Source of the DNA: Agaribacillus aureus
Lineage (GTDB): Bacteria > Bacteroidota > Bacteroidia > Cytophagales > Cyclobacteriaceae
Reading direction: 5' to 3'
Length of the DNA: 64,000 bases
NCBI GenBank assembly: GCA_030442055.1
Contig: JAUJEB010000004.1
Location: 372,001 to 436,000, forward strand
Part shown: one piece after another, positions 53,045 through 62,567 of the stretch
Layout: every line of letters starts with the position of its first letter
Numbering within the stretch: the stretch's first letter is position 1
Program-made: the position numbers and the translations under genes
Notes under the pieces: generated by a model
The model's database searches: none
What the model saw: only the letters and a program-made list of their open reading frames with translations
What the model was told of the DNA's origin: nothing

Positions 53045-54235
53045 TTAAAGGTCCGGTTGAAGCAATGTAGCTATACACTGATCAATTTCATCAACGGTGT
53101 TATAATAGTGCGGTGAAATTCTCAATGCCCAGTCCACGCCTTTTTCATCAAAGTCTATCACCGCACTACTTCTATGGCTTAGGGAAGTATTGATGTTATT
53201 TTTATCCAGCAAAGCCTTCAATTGACCGGCTGGTATGGTTGGTGTATTAATAGTCACTATTCCGCCCAAATCGGCACCCTTATCTAACAATTGGATACGA
53301 TCGAGTTTACGCAGTTCTTCTCTGGCATAGTCGGATAGGAACCTTATTCTTTCCTCAATCCAGTTCAAATCCAGACTCAGGGCATATTTTACCGCTGCGC
53401 CGCTGCCTAGTATCAGGGCATACGAAAACTCCCAGTCTTCAAACCTGGTAGCATTTTTATGGGCGATGTATTTGTCCTTCTCTTCCCACTGTGCTCCTCT
53501 CATATCGATAAAGAGCGGCTCATAATCTCCCTGCAATACCTTATCAGACACGTAAAGAAACCCTGCACCACGGGGGCCGCGGAGGAATTTACGGCAGGTA
53601 GCGCTCAAGAAATCACAGCCAATTTTCTGAACGTTTATATTCAGCTGCCCCACTGTTTGGCAGGCATCTACCAAATACAGAATATCGAGTTGCTGGCAAT
53701 GTTTTCCTATTTCTTCGATAGGTTGTATTAGCCCGGAATTGGTAGGCATATGGGTAACCGCCACTAGTTTTGGATGCAGACTTTTCATCAATTCCCAGGC
53801 TTTATCAACATCAACCCCTCCCGTCTCTACATCGGGAATTCTGACAATTTCAATCCCAAATCTTTTCCTGAAAGAAAGAAAAGCAATCTGGTTGGAAACA
53901 TAATCGTTATTAGTGGTCAAAATAATATCGCCGCTTTTAAAGCCAATGCAAGACAGTGCCCTTGCGTAAGCGTCAGTAGCATTGTTGGTAAATGCTATAT
54001 TTTCGGGGGAACACGTCAACAGCTGTCCCACCATTTGATAAGCATTCCGAATTTCATCGCGCCGATGTGCTGCGGCCTCATATCCTCCAATTTGAGCTTC
54101 CAGATCCAGGTGGGCCTTCATAACATGTAACACCGGGGACGTCATTAATCCGGCTCCTGCATTGTTCAAATGGATCTTATTCTCACATCCCGGTGTATCC
54201 GTTCGTAGATCTTTTACTATAGCTGCGGTTGTCAT
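53045..54235 (-). CDS. Class V aminotransferase / cysteine desulfurase-like PLP enzyme
   Basis: A 396-residue fold-type I PLP enzyme of the class V group. IHLNNAGAGLMTSPVLHVMK opens it; FTNNATDAYARAL binds the phosphate, VAVTHMPTNSGLIQPIEEI and ILYLVDACQTVGQLNI hold the Asp and Gln around the pyridine ring, and the PLP lysine lies in SATCRKFLRGPRGAGFLYVS. Relatives include isopenicillin-N epimerase-like and EgtE-like lyases, so it may be a C-S lyase or aminotransferase; the cysteine-desulfurase catalytic loop is not apparent. It immediately precedes the broken PD40 gene (6 bp). Confidence 0.88.
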   Translation of the reverse strand: MTTAAIVKDLRTDTPGCENKIHLNNAGAGLMTSPVLHVMKAHLDLEAQIGGYEAAAHRRDEIRNAYQMVGQLLTCSPENIAFTNNATDAYARALSCIGFKSGDIILTTNNDYVSNQIAFLSFRKRFGIEIVRIPDVETGGVDVDKAWELMKSLHPKLVAVTHMPTNSGLIQPIEEIGKHCQQLDILYLVDACQTVGQLNINVQKIGCDFLSATCRKFLRGPRGAGFLYVSDKVLQGDYEPLFIDMRGAQWEEKDKYIAHKNATRFEDWEFSYALILGSGAAVKYALSLDLNWIEERIRFLSDYAREELRKLDRIQLLDKGADLGGIVTINTPTIPAGQLKALLDKNNINTSLSHRSSAVIDFDEKGVDWALRISPHYYNTVDEIDQCIATLLQPDL

Positions 54236-54324
54236 TGAGATCTTAATTTAATATCTCCCGAATGAAAAATAAAAGAAGTATTAAACAAAATACAACTTTC
54301 AGTGCCATGGGAGACAATATGCGA

Positions 54325-55719
54325 TCATTCCAGGTTTTTATTTGCATCCCCTAGGGTTGCCTCATTGAACTGACGGTGGAAAGCAGCACGCAAAGATTTT
54401 ACCAGCTCCGGGTTTTCGGCTGCGAGGTTGTTCTTTTCGGAAAGATCATTTTCGAGGTTGACTAGAAACAGGGAATCTGCCTCAGGATCCAGGGGAAATT
54501 TTTCAGTCGGATCCACCGGGTTTTTAAGCAATTTCCACTGATCCTTCCTTATTGCCCAACGTTTTTGATTGCCTGTAGTCCAGTAAAACGACTTATGATC
54601 CGTAGCGGCTTCCGCATTGTAAATAATCTCCTTCATACTCTTGCCATCAATGTGATGGCTTGCAGGGCTAAGTCCGGAGAGGTCCAAAATAGTAGGCAGC
54701 CAGTCCACGTTTACCGCCAGTTGACCACGTGTCTCTCCCTGGGGTATCTTGGCAGGCCAGCTAATAATAGCCGGAACCCGGATGCCTCCCTCAAAAAACG
54801 AAAATTTGCTCCCTCTGTACGGACCGGCATTGCCTCCCCCACCCATGGTACGGATTTCGGTAGAATGCCCATGATCAGACTGAAATATAATGATGGTGTT
54901 GTCTCTTAACTGCAATTCATCCAATTTATCCAGTAAGTTTCCTATTCGCTCGTCAACGGTTGATATACAGGCAGCATAGTGTTTTCTGGGGCTGGGCAGG
55001 TCTTTATAAAATTCTCTCCATTTGTTGGTGCCCTGCAATGGGTAATGCGGCAGGTTAATGGCATAATACAAAAAGAAAGACTGATCCCGGTTGCTTTCAA
55101 GAAATGCATTGGCCCTTTCAGCCATCAAATCCTGGAAGTAGGCCCCATCGTCCCATATCTCTTGACCATTTTCCCATAAGTCGTGCACATTGGGTCCATT
55201 CCAATAAAAAAAATGGGAGTAGTTGTCAATGCATCCTCCCATGTGACCAAAAGAGTAATCGAATCCCTGGGCATTGGGCATGGTGCTTTCGGAATAGCCT
55301 AAGTGCCACTTCCCGACATGTCCCGTGCGATACCCTCGCTTCTTTAAAACCTCTGCAATGGTAATTTCAGAAGTGGACAACCCGTCGGTACCATGCTTTG
55401 ATGAAGCATTGCCAGGCAATCCTGCCCGCAACGGCGTTTTACCGGTCATCAGAGCAGCCCGGGATGCAGAACAAATTGCCGCTGCCGCATAGAATTGGGT
55501 GAATTTAACACCGGTAGCCGCCAGCTTATCCATGTTAGGCGTATGAAGGTCTGAGGCGCCGTAACAATTCATATCGATCGAACCCTGATCATCCGTATAA
55601 AGGATGATGACATTAGGTTTGCGGCTGTCAGCGGTGCTTTCAGAAACTTTGCTGGCACAGCTTACCAGGCAGATATAACACAAAGCATTCAAAAAAATAG
55701 TAAGTAATAATTTTCTCAT
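54325..55719 (-). CDS. Lipoprotein sulfatase (arylsulfatase A-like)
   Basis: Type I sulfatase, 464 residues, with lipoprotein signal and lipobox CLVSC (C21). Metal ligands D43-D44 (LYTDDQGSID), formylglycine motif C83-S-A-S-R87 in AICSASRAALMTGKTPLRAG, VGKWHLGY, and FQSDHGHSTEIRTMGGGGN as the second metal loop. It is nearer to arylsulfatase A/GALNS-type enzymes than the one at 5748, which is of a different subfamily. Envelope location suggests use on sulfated glycans from outside; no sulfatase-activating enzyme is in the window. It lies 89 bp before the aminotransferase gene on the same strand. Confidence 0.9.
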   Translation of the reverse strand: MRKLLLTIFLNALCYICLVSCASKVSESTADSRKPNVIILYTDDQGSIDMNCYGASDLHTPNMDKLAATGVKFTQFYAAAAICSASRAALMTGKTPLRAGLPGNASSKHGTDGLSTSEITIAEVLKKRGYRTGHVGKWHLGYSESTMPNAQGFDYSFGHMGGCIDNYSHFFYWNGPNVHDLWENGQEIWDDGAYFQDLMAERANAFLESNRDQSFFLYYAINLPHYPLQGTNKWREFYKDLPSPRKHYAACISTVDERIGNLLDKLDELQLRDNTIIIFQSDHGHSTEIRTMGGGGNAGPYRGSKFSFFEGGIRVPAIISWPAKIPQGETRGQLAVNVDWLPTILDLSGLSPASHHIDGKSMKEIIYNAEAATDHKSFYWTTGNQKRWAIRKDQWKLLKNPVDPTEKFPLDPEADSLFLVNLENDLSEKNNLAAENPELVKSLRAAFHRQFNEATLGDANKNLE

Positions 55720-55922
55720 AGGGTATGTCAGTAAAGGTCAATGGTGTTAAATTTAAAAATAGCGGCAATGATAACCAATTTATCTTTATTTAATTACCTC
55801 TTTTTGGATAAAGTTCTGTATCAATCACTTGTCTATCCTGTAAAAATTCTTTAGTTTCAATTCGCCATCCCCCTCACTATCCCCCGGCAGTGATTTTTTA
55901 AACTTAAAACCGCACAAATGTT

Positions 55923-58268
55923 ATGTCTATTTTTTCAACTAAAGCCGCCCAGCGGAATCTATGGGCTATTTTTTTTATTGTCAATCAATCTGTATCGGCC
56001 CAGATTATCATTTCACAATATTATGAAGGGAATGCCAATGACAAATTTCTTGAAATAACCAATGTCAGTGGCTCAACCCTTAATCCGGATAATGACCCGC
56101 TTTACATCTGCTTATTTTCCAACCAGGACGCTGGTAATCCTCTAGGGAAAACGCCTGGCCTTTCTACTAAAATCGAGGTAACACTGGAGCCGGGAGCAAC
56201 GGCGACCTACAAAAACGCTTTAGCCATAGCACCAGTCTACGCCACCAATGAGGCCATTGGAGCACTGATAGGCGCTTTTAATGGGAATGATGTTATCGTC
56301 ATCTCCACTACCAAAGATGAAACCACCTGGGAAAACCGTATCGATGTCATTGGCCGTGATGGGGACTGGGGAATTGACAAGTCTTTTTATCGCAAATCCT
56401 CTGTCAACATACCGAACCCCGACTACGATGCTGAGGAGTGGACAGAAATTTCGCTGGTAGCAGTCGCGGAAGCAGCGGAAAATGAGATTGAAAGACTGGG
56501 TTATCACTTTTACAATTGTCAGAAGCCAACCATGGCAGCTTCCAATATTGGCTTTTCCAATACGGCTGACACGTCATTTGATATCAGCTGGAATCCGGGA
56601 AATGGTTCCAGCCGGTTGGTCATTATCAAGGCCGGTGAGGCTGTCAGCAGCGTGCCCCTCGATGGAACAACTTACCTGGCAGATCAGGCTTTTGGTGTAG
56701 GAGACCCATTTGATGGTGGTTTTGTGGTCTATAACGGTTGGAAAAATTTATGCACCATAACCGGCCTTGCTCCTTCCACCAATTATTTCGTAAGCATTTA
56801 TGAATTTGATTGTAGCACTCCCCTTTATCTTACGGATTCCTTCATCACGGGCAATCACACAACACTGGACCCGATTCCAAGAATATTTACCTCCCTGGAA
56901 GAAAACGGGCAGGACCTGGGGCTGGTAAAACCCAACCATTCCAGCGCTGGTTTCGAAATTACCGTTAGCTGGATCAACCTTTCATCCGAAATAACGGCAC
57001 GTATTGATGCGCCATTTGAGATCTCACCTGATAATAGCAATTGGTTCGATCAGGTAGCCATCCCATTTATGGAAAACGGTCAGGTAAATTTATACCTTCG
57101 TTTTTCACCGCTCAAGGCTGACGGCATTCACCAGGGGTTACTTACATTAAGTGCTACGGGTGCAGATGAGGTGACCCGGCCGGTCAAGGCCACCGCATTT
57201 CCCAACGCATGGATCAACGAGTTGCATTATGACGATGCAGGCGCCGATGAAGGTGAGTTTGTGGAGGTGGTCATGCAATATTCGGAAAATTACGATTTGT
57301 CGGCTTTCACTCTTCAGCTTTACAATGGCAACCTGGGCCAGGTGTACCAACAGGAATCCCTGGATAATTTTTCGCCGGGCGAAAAAGTTAATAATTTCAT
57401 GGTATATGTATGGCCGGTGGATGACATCCAAAACGGGCAACCCGGCGGTGCGGACGGTCTCGCGCTTGGCATTGATGACGCTCTTATTCAGTTTTTAAGT
57501 TATGAGGGCACATTCACGCCAAATGAGGGGTTAGCCAATGGCATTTCATCCGTTAACATCAACGTAGAAGAATCCGATGACACCGTCGAGGGCCTGTCCC
57601 TTCAATTGGTTGACGATAATTTGATCAGTAACAATGGCCCGACACCGGCTGATTATACGGATTTTATATGGGCTTCCGGATTGGAATCTCCGGGTTTATT
57701 CAATAATAACCAGGTATTAGCTGTTGATCTGATCGATTTCTATGCTATTCAAGAAAATGGCTTGGCACTTTTGTTCTGGCAAACCCTTTCCGAGATAAAC
57801 AACCATGGATTTGACATTCAAAAATCAGTTGATGGATACATTTTTGAGACAATCGGCTTCGTGCCCGGCATGGGCACCTCAAACCTGGTTCATCACTATT
57901 ACCACACCGATAGTGCGTTTTCGCGATCCTGTTACTATCGATTAAAACAAGTTGATCATGACGGGACCATTAATTTCAGCCATGTTATAGCCTTGAAACA
58001 AACCGGATCTGACTTTGATCAGTTCCTGATCTTCCCTAATCCAACAACGCTGGATTTGCATATAACCACTTTGAATCCTAAAAAAAGCAGGTCAATTAAC
58101 GCACAGCTATTATCAATTCAGGGGAAAAAAATATTGCAAACGAGGGGAGATTTAGTTAAAATTAGGAATCAGATTAATAGATGTCTCAAAACGCTGCAAA
58201 GTGGGACCTATGTGTTAGCGTTTAAAAATGGTTGGCATAGTGAAAAACATATTTTGTTGAAAGAATGA
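55923..58268 (+). CDS. Large secreted multi-domain protein with T9SS sorting domain
   Basis: A 781-residue extracellular protein: short N-terminal signal (WAIFFIVNQSVSAQ), then a lamin-tail-like beta domain (about 28-175: ISQYYEGNANDKFLEITN), a fibronectin III-like part (about 190-290: SNTADTSFDISWNPGNGSSR), another beta domain (about 290-410), and a second lamin-tail-like domain (about 420-600: AWINELHYDDAGADEGEFVE). Residues about 705-781 are a type A T9SS sorting domain: FPNPTTLDLHIT, SIQGKKILQT and GTYVLAFKNGWHSEKHILLK. No catalytic motif is evident; such proteins are often nuclease- or adhesin-like. Its stop overlaps the ATG of the next gene by 4 bp. Confidence 0.85.
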   Translation: MSIFSTKAAQRNLWAIFFIVNQSVSAQIIISQYYEGNANDKFLEITNVSGSTLNPDNDPLYICLFSNQDAGNPLGKTPGLSTKIEVTLEPGATATYKNALAIAPVYATNEAIGALIGAFNGNDVIVISTTKDETTWENRIDVIGRDGDWGIDKSFYRKSSVNIPNPDYDAEEWTEISLVAVAEAAENEIERLGYHFYNCQKPTMAASNIGFSNTADTSFDISWNPGNGSSRLVIIKAGEAVSSVPLDGTTYLADQAFGVGDPFDGGFVVYNGWKNLCTITGLAPSTNYFVSIYEFDCSTPLYLTDSFITGNHTTLDPIPRIFTSLEENGQDLGLVKPNHSSAGFEITVSWINLSSEITARIDAPFEISPDNSNWFDQVAIPFMENGQVNLYLRFSPLKADGIHQGLLTLSATGADEVTRPVKATAFPNAWINELHYDDAGADEGEFVEVVMQYSENYDLSAFTLQLYNGNLGQVYQQESLDNFSPGEKVNNFMVYVWPVDDIQNGQPGGADGLALGIDDALIQFLSYEGTFTPNEGLANGISSVNINVEESDDTVEGLSLQLVDDNLISNNGPTPADYTDFIWASGLESPGLFNNNQVLAVDLIDFYAIQENGLALLFWQTLSEINNHGFDIQKSVDGYIFETIGFVPGMGTSNLVHHYYHTDSAFSRSCYYRLKQVDHDGTINFSHVIALKQTGSDFDQFLIFPNPTTLDLHITTLNPKKSRSINAQLLSIQGKKILQTRGDLVKIRNQINRCLKTLQSGTYVLAFKNGWHSEKHILLKE

Positions 58269-59332
58269 TAAACAAAGACGCTGAAGTTAGTTTTGATCCA
58301 AATAGTGTAGGAGTTGGCGGTAAATTGTTTGGTTTACCGTTTACCGAGGAAGATGCACAATTAGTCATCATACCTGTGCCCTGGGAGGTAACCGTTTCCT
58401 ACATGTCCGGGACGGCAAGGGGGCCGGAAGCCGTTTTAGAGGCTTCGCCACAGTTGGACCTGGCCCTGGAAAATATTCATAACGCGTGGGAGTTAGGTAT
58501 TTTCATGCAGCCTATTTCAGAGGAGTGGAAGGAAGAAAATGAACAATGGCGAAAACATACATTGCCCTACATAAAATGGTTAGAGTCGGGCAAGAAAAAA
58601 ACCAACAACGCCACCATTGAAAATACCCCTGAAGCGGTAAATACCGTTTGCAGAAAACTTAATCACTGGGTTAAAAGCCAGTCTGAGGAATTGTTGAATA
58701 AAGGCAAGATGGTAGGGATCTTAGGTGGAGATCACAGTACGCCATTCGGGCTTATCGAGGCATTAGCGGAGCGTTACCAGGATTTTGGTGTGCTGCAATT
58801 TGACGCCCACGCGGATTTAAGGGATGCCTATGAAGGGTTTGAGTTTTCGCACGCATCAGTCATGTATAATGTATCAAAACTCAATAATGTTTCTAAAATA
58901 GTGCAGGTAGGTATCCGGGATTTCTCGCAATTTGAGCATGAGTTTATTGAAAACTCAAAAGGAAAGATCAATACCTATTTTTATCCATCCATTAAAAAAA
59001 GGTTATTTAGCGGAGAGCACTGGAAGGACATTTGTCAGGAAATTATCGGAAACTTACCCGAAAACGTATACGTAAGTTTTGATATTGATGGTTTAGACCC
59101 AAAACTCTGCCCCAACACCGGCACGCCGGTGCCCGGCGGATTCGAATTTGACGAGACCATTTACCTCATAGACACACTTGTAAAAAGTGGAAAAAAAATA
59201 ATTGGTTTTGATGTTTGCGAAGTAGCGCCCGGGAAAAACAATCAATGGGATGGCAATGTAGGAGCAAGGATTTTGTATAACATCGCCAATTTAATGGCTG
59301 TTTCGCAGGGAAAGCTACAAATGATCCAGTAA
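58265..59332 (+). CDS. Arginase/agmatinase-family ureohydrolase
   Basis: A 355-residue binuclear Mn enzyme of the ureohydrolase superfamily. All six metal ligands are visible: H157 in LGGDHST, D180, H182 and D184 in FDAHADLRDA, and D273 and D275 in SFDIDGLDP. PVPGGFEFDETIYLI and FDVCEVAPG follow. Substrate (agmatine, arginine, guanidino compounds or formimidoylglutamate) cannot be fixed; SpeB-like agmatinase is most likely. The ATG overlaps the stop of the upstream T9SS gene (ATGA), so the two are likely translated together. No signal peptide, so cytoplasmic. Confidence 0.88.
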   Translation: MINKDAEVSFDPNSVGVGGKLFGLPFTEEDAQLVIIPVPWEVTVSYMSGTARGPEAVLEASPQLDLALENIHNAWELGIFMQPISEEWKEENEQWRKHTLPYIKWLESGKKKTNNATIENTPEAVNTVCRKLNHWVKSQSEELLNKGKMVGILGGDHSTPFGLIEALAERYQDFGVLQFDAHADLRDAYEGFEFSHASVMYNVSKLNNVSKIVQVGIRDFSQFEHEFIENSKGKINTYFYPSIKKRLFSGEHWKDICQEIIGNLPENVYVSFDIDGLDPKLCPNTGTPVPGGFEFDETIYLIDTLVKSGKKIIGFDVCEVAPGKNNQWDGNVGARILYNIANLMAVSQGKLQMIQ

Positions 59333-59474
59333 AGTCGATGCTGAATCCGGATGCCTGCGGGGGTCGTTGCGATAAATTATTAATCAGCCAGCTATTAAAC
59401 AAAAAGACTATAATACAACCTTAATTTTGATTATTGAACTATATTTATAGTTTAATATATAAACAACAACAAAG

Positions 59475-62087
59475 ATGAAGAAAAACCTACTGAACCCTAA
59501 CTTTGGATGGTTGTTGCTATTATTTTTATTTTTCATAGCCGCCAATCCTGCCTCCGCGCAAAAGAAAAAGAACAAAAAAGGCAAAAAAGCACAGGTCGAA
59601 GCACCGGCAAAGCCTAAGCCTCCGAAAAAAGACAAAAAGACCATAAAGGGACTGACCAAAGCCAGCAAAAAAATAGAAGGCCTGTTTACCCTTTACCAGG
59701 ATACTACCAATGGGTCCATCCAAATGCTGATAAATAAGGAGCAGCTCGACCGGGAGTATATTTATTTCAGCCAAATCGCTGACGGCGTTGTCGACGTTTT
59801 CTCCTTTAGAGGCGCTTACAGAGGATCTAAAATTTTTAAAATCGAAAAATATTACGATAAAATTGAATTTGTCGCGCAAAACAATTCCTCCTATTTCGAT
59901 GCCGATAATGCCATTGCCAAAGCCGCTCATGCCAATATAAGTGAGGGCGTTATGGCCAGTGAGAAAATTTTAGCTTACGATACCACCAGTGGCAATTATC
60001 TAATTGCCGCTAACAATTTATTTTTAAAGGAAACCTTCATGCAGGTGAAGCCCCCCCGGTTTCCTAACCAATCACCAAGTGCCTTCAGCCTGGGCACTTT
60101 AAGCAAGGACAAAACAAAGGTAAGAGGTATCAGAAACTATCCCGCCAATACTGATTTGAAAATTGAATACGTCTATAGCAAACCTTCCGTGCTCAATAGT
60201 GGTAGCAGAGGGGTGACGGATGGCAGAAATGTGAGTATAAAAGTTTATCACAGCCTGATACAGGTTCCGGAAAATGATTACCAACCCAGAATTGACGATC
60301 CCAGGGCGGGTTTTTTTACCACGCAGGTTACCGATATGACCAGCATGAGCCCGACGCCTTACAGGGATCTGGTACACCGATGGCATTTGAAAAAGAAAGA
60401 TCCTGACGCTACCATTTCGGAACCGGTTGAACCGATCACCTGGTGGATAGAAAATACAACGCCCCACGAAATACGCCCTATTATCAGGCAGGCCGGTCTG
60501 CGCTGGAATGAAGCATTTGAAAAAGCAGGCTTTAAAAATGCCGTGGTGATCAAAGAGCAACCCGATGATGCTACCTGGGATGCCGGGGATATCCGTTACA
60601 ATGTGTTGCGTTGGACTGCCTCTCCAAATCCCGTTTTTGGTGGTTACGGGCCCAGTTTTGTCAATCCCAGAACCGGACAGATACTTGGAGCAGATATCAT
60701 GCTGGAGTATGGTTCCTTAAAAGGCAATCTATTGAATGAAAAAATATTTGATGAGGCTTTACTGGAAACCTACCTCCAAAACGGCGAAAATGAAAAAGCC
60801 TTTATGGAGCACGACCCCGCCTATTGTACAGCGGGTCAAATGGCCAAGCTTAACAATATGTTCGGACTAACTGCGCTAAGCGTACTGGGTGGCAGCGAAT
60901 TGGATAAAAGCAAAATGATCAAAGAATTCCTGCATTTTCTAATTCTGCATGAAATGGGCCATACGCTGGGATTAAACCACAATATGAAAGCCAGTCAGTT
61001 CCATGGCTTAAAGGACATCAACAATCAGGAAGTCACCGAAAAAGTGGGATTGATTGGTTCGGTGATGGATTATCCGGCTGTAAATTTTGCGAGCGACCGG
61101 GAAAATCAGGGGCTATACTGGACTACCAGACCCGGGCCTTACGACCATTGGGTGATAGAATTCGGATACAAGCCTGTCAAGTCACCTGATGAATTACAGC
61201 CTATTTTAAACAGGTCTACCCGACCCGAGCTAGTATTTGGCAACGATGCAGACGACATGAGATCGCCTGGTAAGGCCATTGACCCGAGGGTAAATGTCAA
61301 TGACATGACCCATGATGCGGTCGAATATGCAGTGGAACGAATGAAGCTGGCAAAAAAAGTATCAAAAGAATTATTGAAAAAATATCAAAAGCCAAATCAA
61401 TCTTATCACGAACTGAGAAATGCTTATTTGGTGGTCACCAGTCAACAAGCCGGCGCCGCCAACATCATCTCAAGGTATATCGGGGGCGTATACGTGGACA
61501 GGGCTTTCGTGGGTCAGCAGGGTGGCACCAAGCCCTTCACACCGGTGGAGCTGGAAAAACAAAAAAAGGCCATGAAAGCATTAAACGATTTTGTGTTTTC
61601 ACCTGAGGCCTTTACCGTACCATCGGCCTTGTATAGCCATTTGCAAATGCAAAGGCGGGGATATAATTTCATCTCCCGGCCAGAGGACCCAAAGATCCAT
61701 GCCAGGATTCTCAATATTCAAAGAACCGTATTACGTCACTTATTGCATTACAATACCCTACAAAGGATAACAGATTCTGAAATGTATGGAAATGCTTATT
61801 CTTTATCCAGTTTCATGAGCGATTTAAACCAAGGTATTTTCAAAAGTGACATATACGGCAACGTCGGTTCTATCCGCCGGAATTTGCAGGTTGAGTACAC
61901 CCAGGTACTGATCAATATGCTTACCGGGTCTCAAAAAACAAGATTTAACCACCTGGCAAAATCCATGGCTTTATATAACCTTAAGAGGATCCGGAAAATG
62001 GCCGGCAGCGCTACCGGAAACACAGCGACCCGGGCGCATAAGGAACACTTGAAAACATTGATAGATAATGCGTTAGACGAAGTGTAA
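59475..62087 (+). CDS. Secreted zinc-dependent metalloprotease (DUF5117/DUF4953 type)
   Basis: An 870-residue exported metalloprotease, signal peptide ending PASAQ, followed by a very Lys/Pro-rich stretch (to about residue 55). DUF5118 and DUF5117 segments (about 60-300: FTLYQDTTNGSIQMLINKEQ, FSFRGAYRGSKIF), then a DUF4953 catalytic domain (about 330-650). The zinc site H492-E-M-G-H496-T-L-G-L-N-H502 is an HExxHxxGxxH motif, with Met-turn GSVMDYPAV. C-terminal part (about 650-870) is helical. Metzincin-like protease of unknown target, typical of Bacteroidota. A strong terminator follows; a paralogue is the next gene. Confidence 0.9.
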   Translation: MKKNLLNPNFGWLLLLFLFFIAANPASAQKKKNKKGKKAQVEAPAKPKPPKKDKKTIKGLTKASKKIEGLFTLYQDTTNGSIQMLINKEQLDREYIYFSQIADGVVDVFSFRGAYRGSKIFKIEKYYDKIEFVAQNNSSYFDADNAIAKAAHANISEGVMASEKILAYDTTSGNYLIAANNLFLKETFMQVKPPRFPNQSPSAFSLGTLSKDKTKVRGIRNYPANTDLKIEYVYSKPSVLNSGSRGVTDGRNVSIKVYHSLIQVPENDYQPRIDDPRAGFFTTQVTDMTSMSPTPYRDLVHRWHLKKKDPDATISEPVEPITWWIENTTPHEIRPIIRQAGLRWNEAFEKAGFKNAVVIKEQPDDATWDAGDIRYNVLRWTASPNPVFGGYGPSFVNPRTGQILGADIMLEYGSLKGNLLNEKIFDEALLETYLQNGENEKAFMEHDPAYCTAGQMAKLNNMFGLTALSVLGGSELDKSKMIKEFLHFLILHEMGHTLGLNHNMKASQFHGLKDINNQEVTEKVGLIGSVMDYPAVNFASDRENQGLYWTTRPGPYDHWVIEFGYKPVKSPDELQPILNRSTRPELVFGNDADDMRSPGKAIDPRVNVNDMTHDAVEYAVERMKLAKKVSKELLKKYQKPNQSYHELRNAYLVVTSQQAGAANIISRYIGGVYVDRAFVGQQGGTKPFTPVELEKQKKAMKALNDFVFSPEAFTVPSALYSHLQMQRRGYNFISRPEDPKIHARILNIQRTVLRHLLHYNTLQRITDSEMYGNAYSLSSFMSDLNQGIFKSDIYGNVGSIRRNLQVEYTQVLINMLTGSQKTRFNHLAKSMALYNLKRIRKMAGSATGNTATRAHKEHLKTLIDNALDEV

Positions 62088-62118
62088 CCTGCATTTCAGC
62101 CAAAGAAAATTATTCCCC

Positions 62119-62162
62119 AAAAGCCGGCGTCCTCTTATCCATTGACGCCGGCTTTGTCTTTT
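62119..62162 (+). terminator. Rho-independent terminator between the two metalloproteases
   Basis: Perfect 11-bp stem AAGCCGGCGTC (62121-62131) with GACGCCGGCTT (62144-62154), 12-base loop, followed by a T-rich tail (TGTCTTTT). Lies 33 bp after the stop at 62087. The most clear-cut terminator in the window. Confidence 0.9.
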
Positions 62163-62567
62163 CATGTAGCTTGTCACCTGATTTTTCACAAAAACTTTAA
62201 TAAAGATCAATTTTGTGACGGAATACTACTTTGGCTACGGTTATATGTGAATCACTTAGGTGCTAATGCCCTTGACACTTCCCCTCAATTCCGGCTTTAA
62301 AAATGGTAGAATTTAATGTATACAAACCCCTTTCTTAAGTGAATGGCGCTCAGCCCCACAAGCAGACCTTAAAACTCCTGCCAATGTAGGCCTTAACATC
62401 CTGACAATCAAATTTATATAGGCACATCGTCAGTATAATTTGCTCATCTTTATTCATGTAAGTTTGTACATTTTTTACACTCGAAAAATTGGGAATTTTG
62501 AGCTAAATTTCTTATTTTATTAGGTCTACGTATTTGGTTTGATTATTGGAAACAATTGGTATTGATC
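62163..62567. other. Intergenic region before the second metalloprotease
   Basis: About 400 bp after the terminator, with no coding potential I can recognise. The part from 62470 is AT-rich and should contain the promoter of the second metalloprotease; no exact TAnnTTTG with a spaced TTTG was found. No RNA gene or repeat was seen. Confidence 0.4.

Noticed and set aside
60099-60560. 153-codon minus-strand frame opposite the first metalloprotease
   Set aside because: Antisense shadow; a similar frame occurs opposite the paralogue at 63105-63455 because the sense proteins are homologous.
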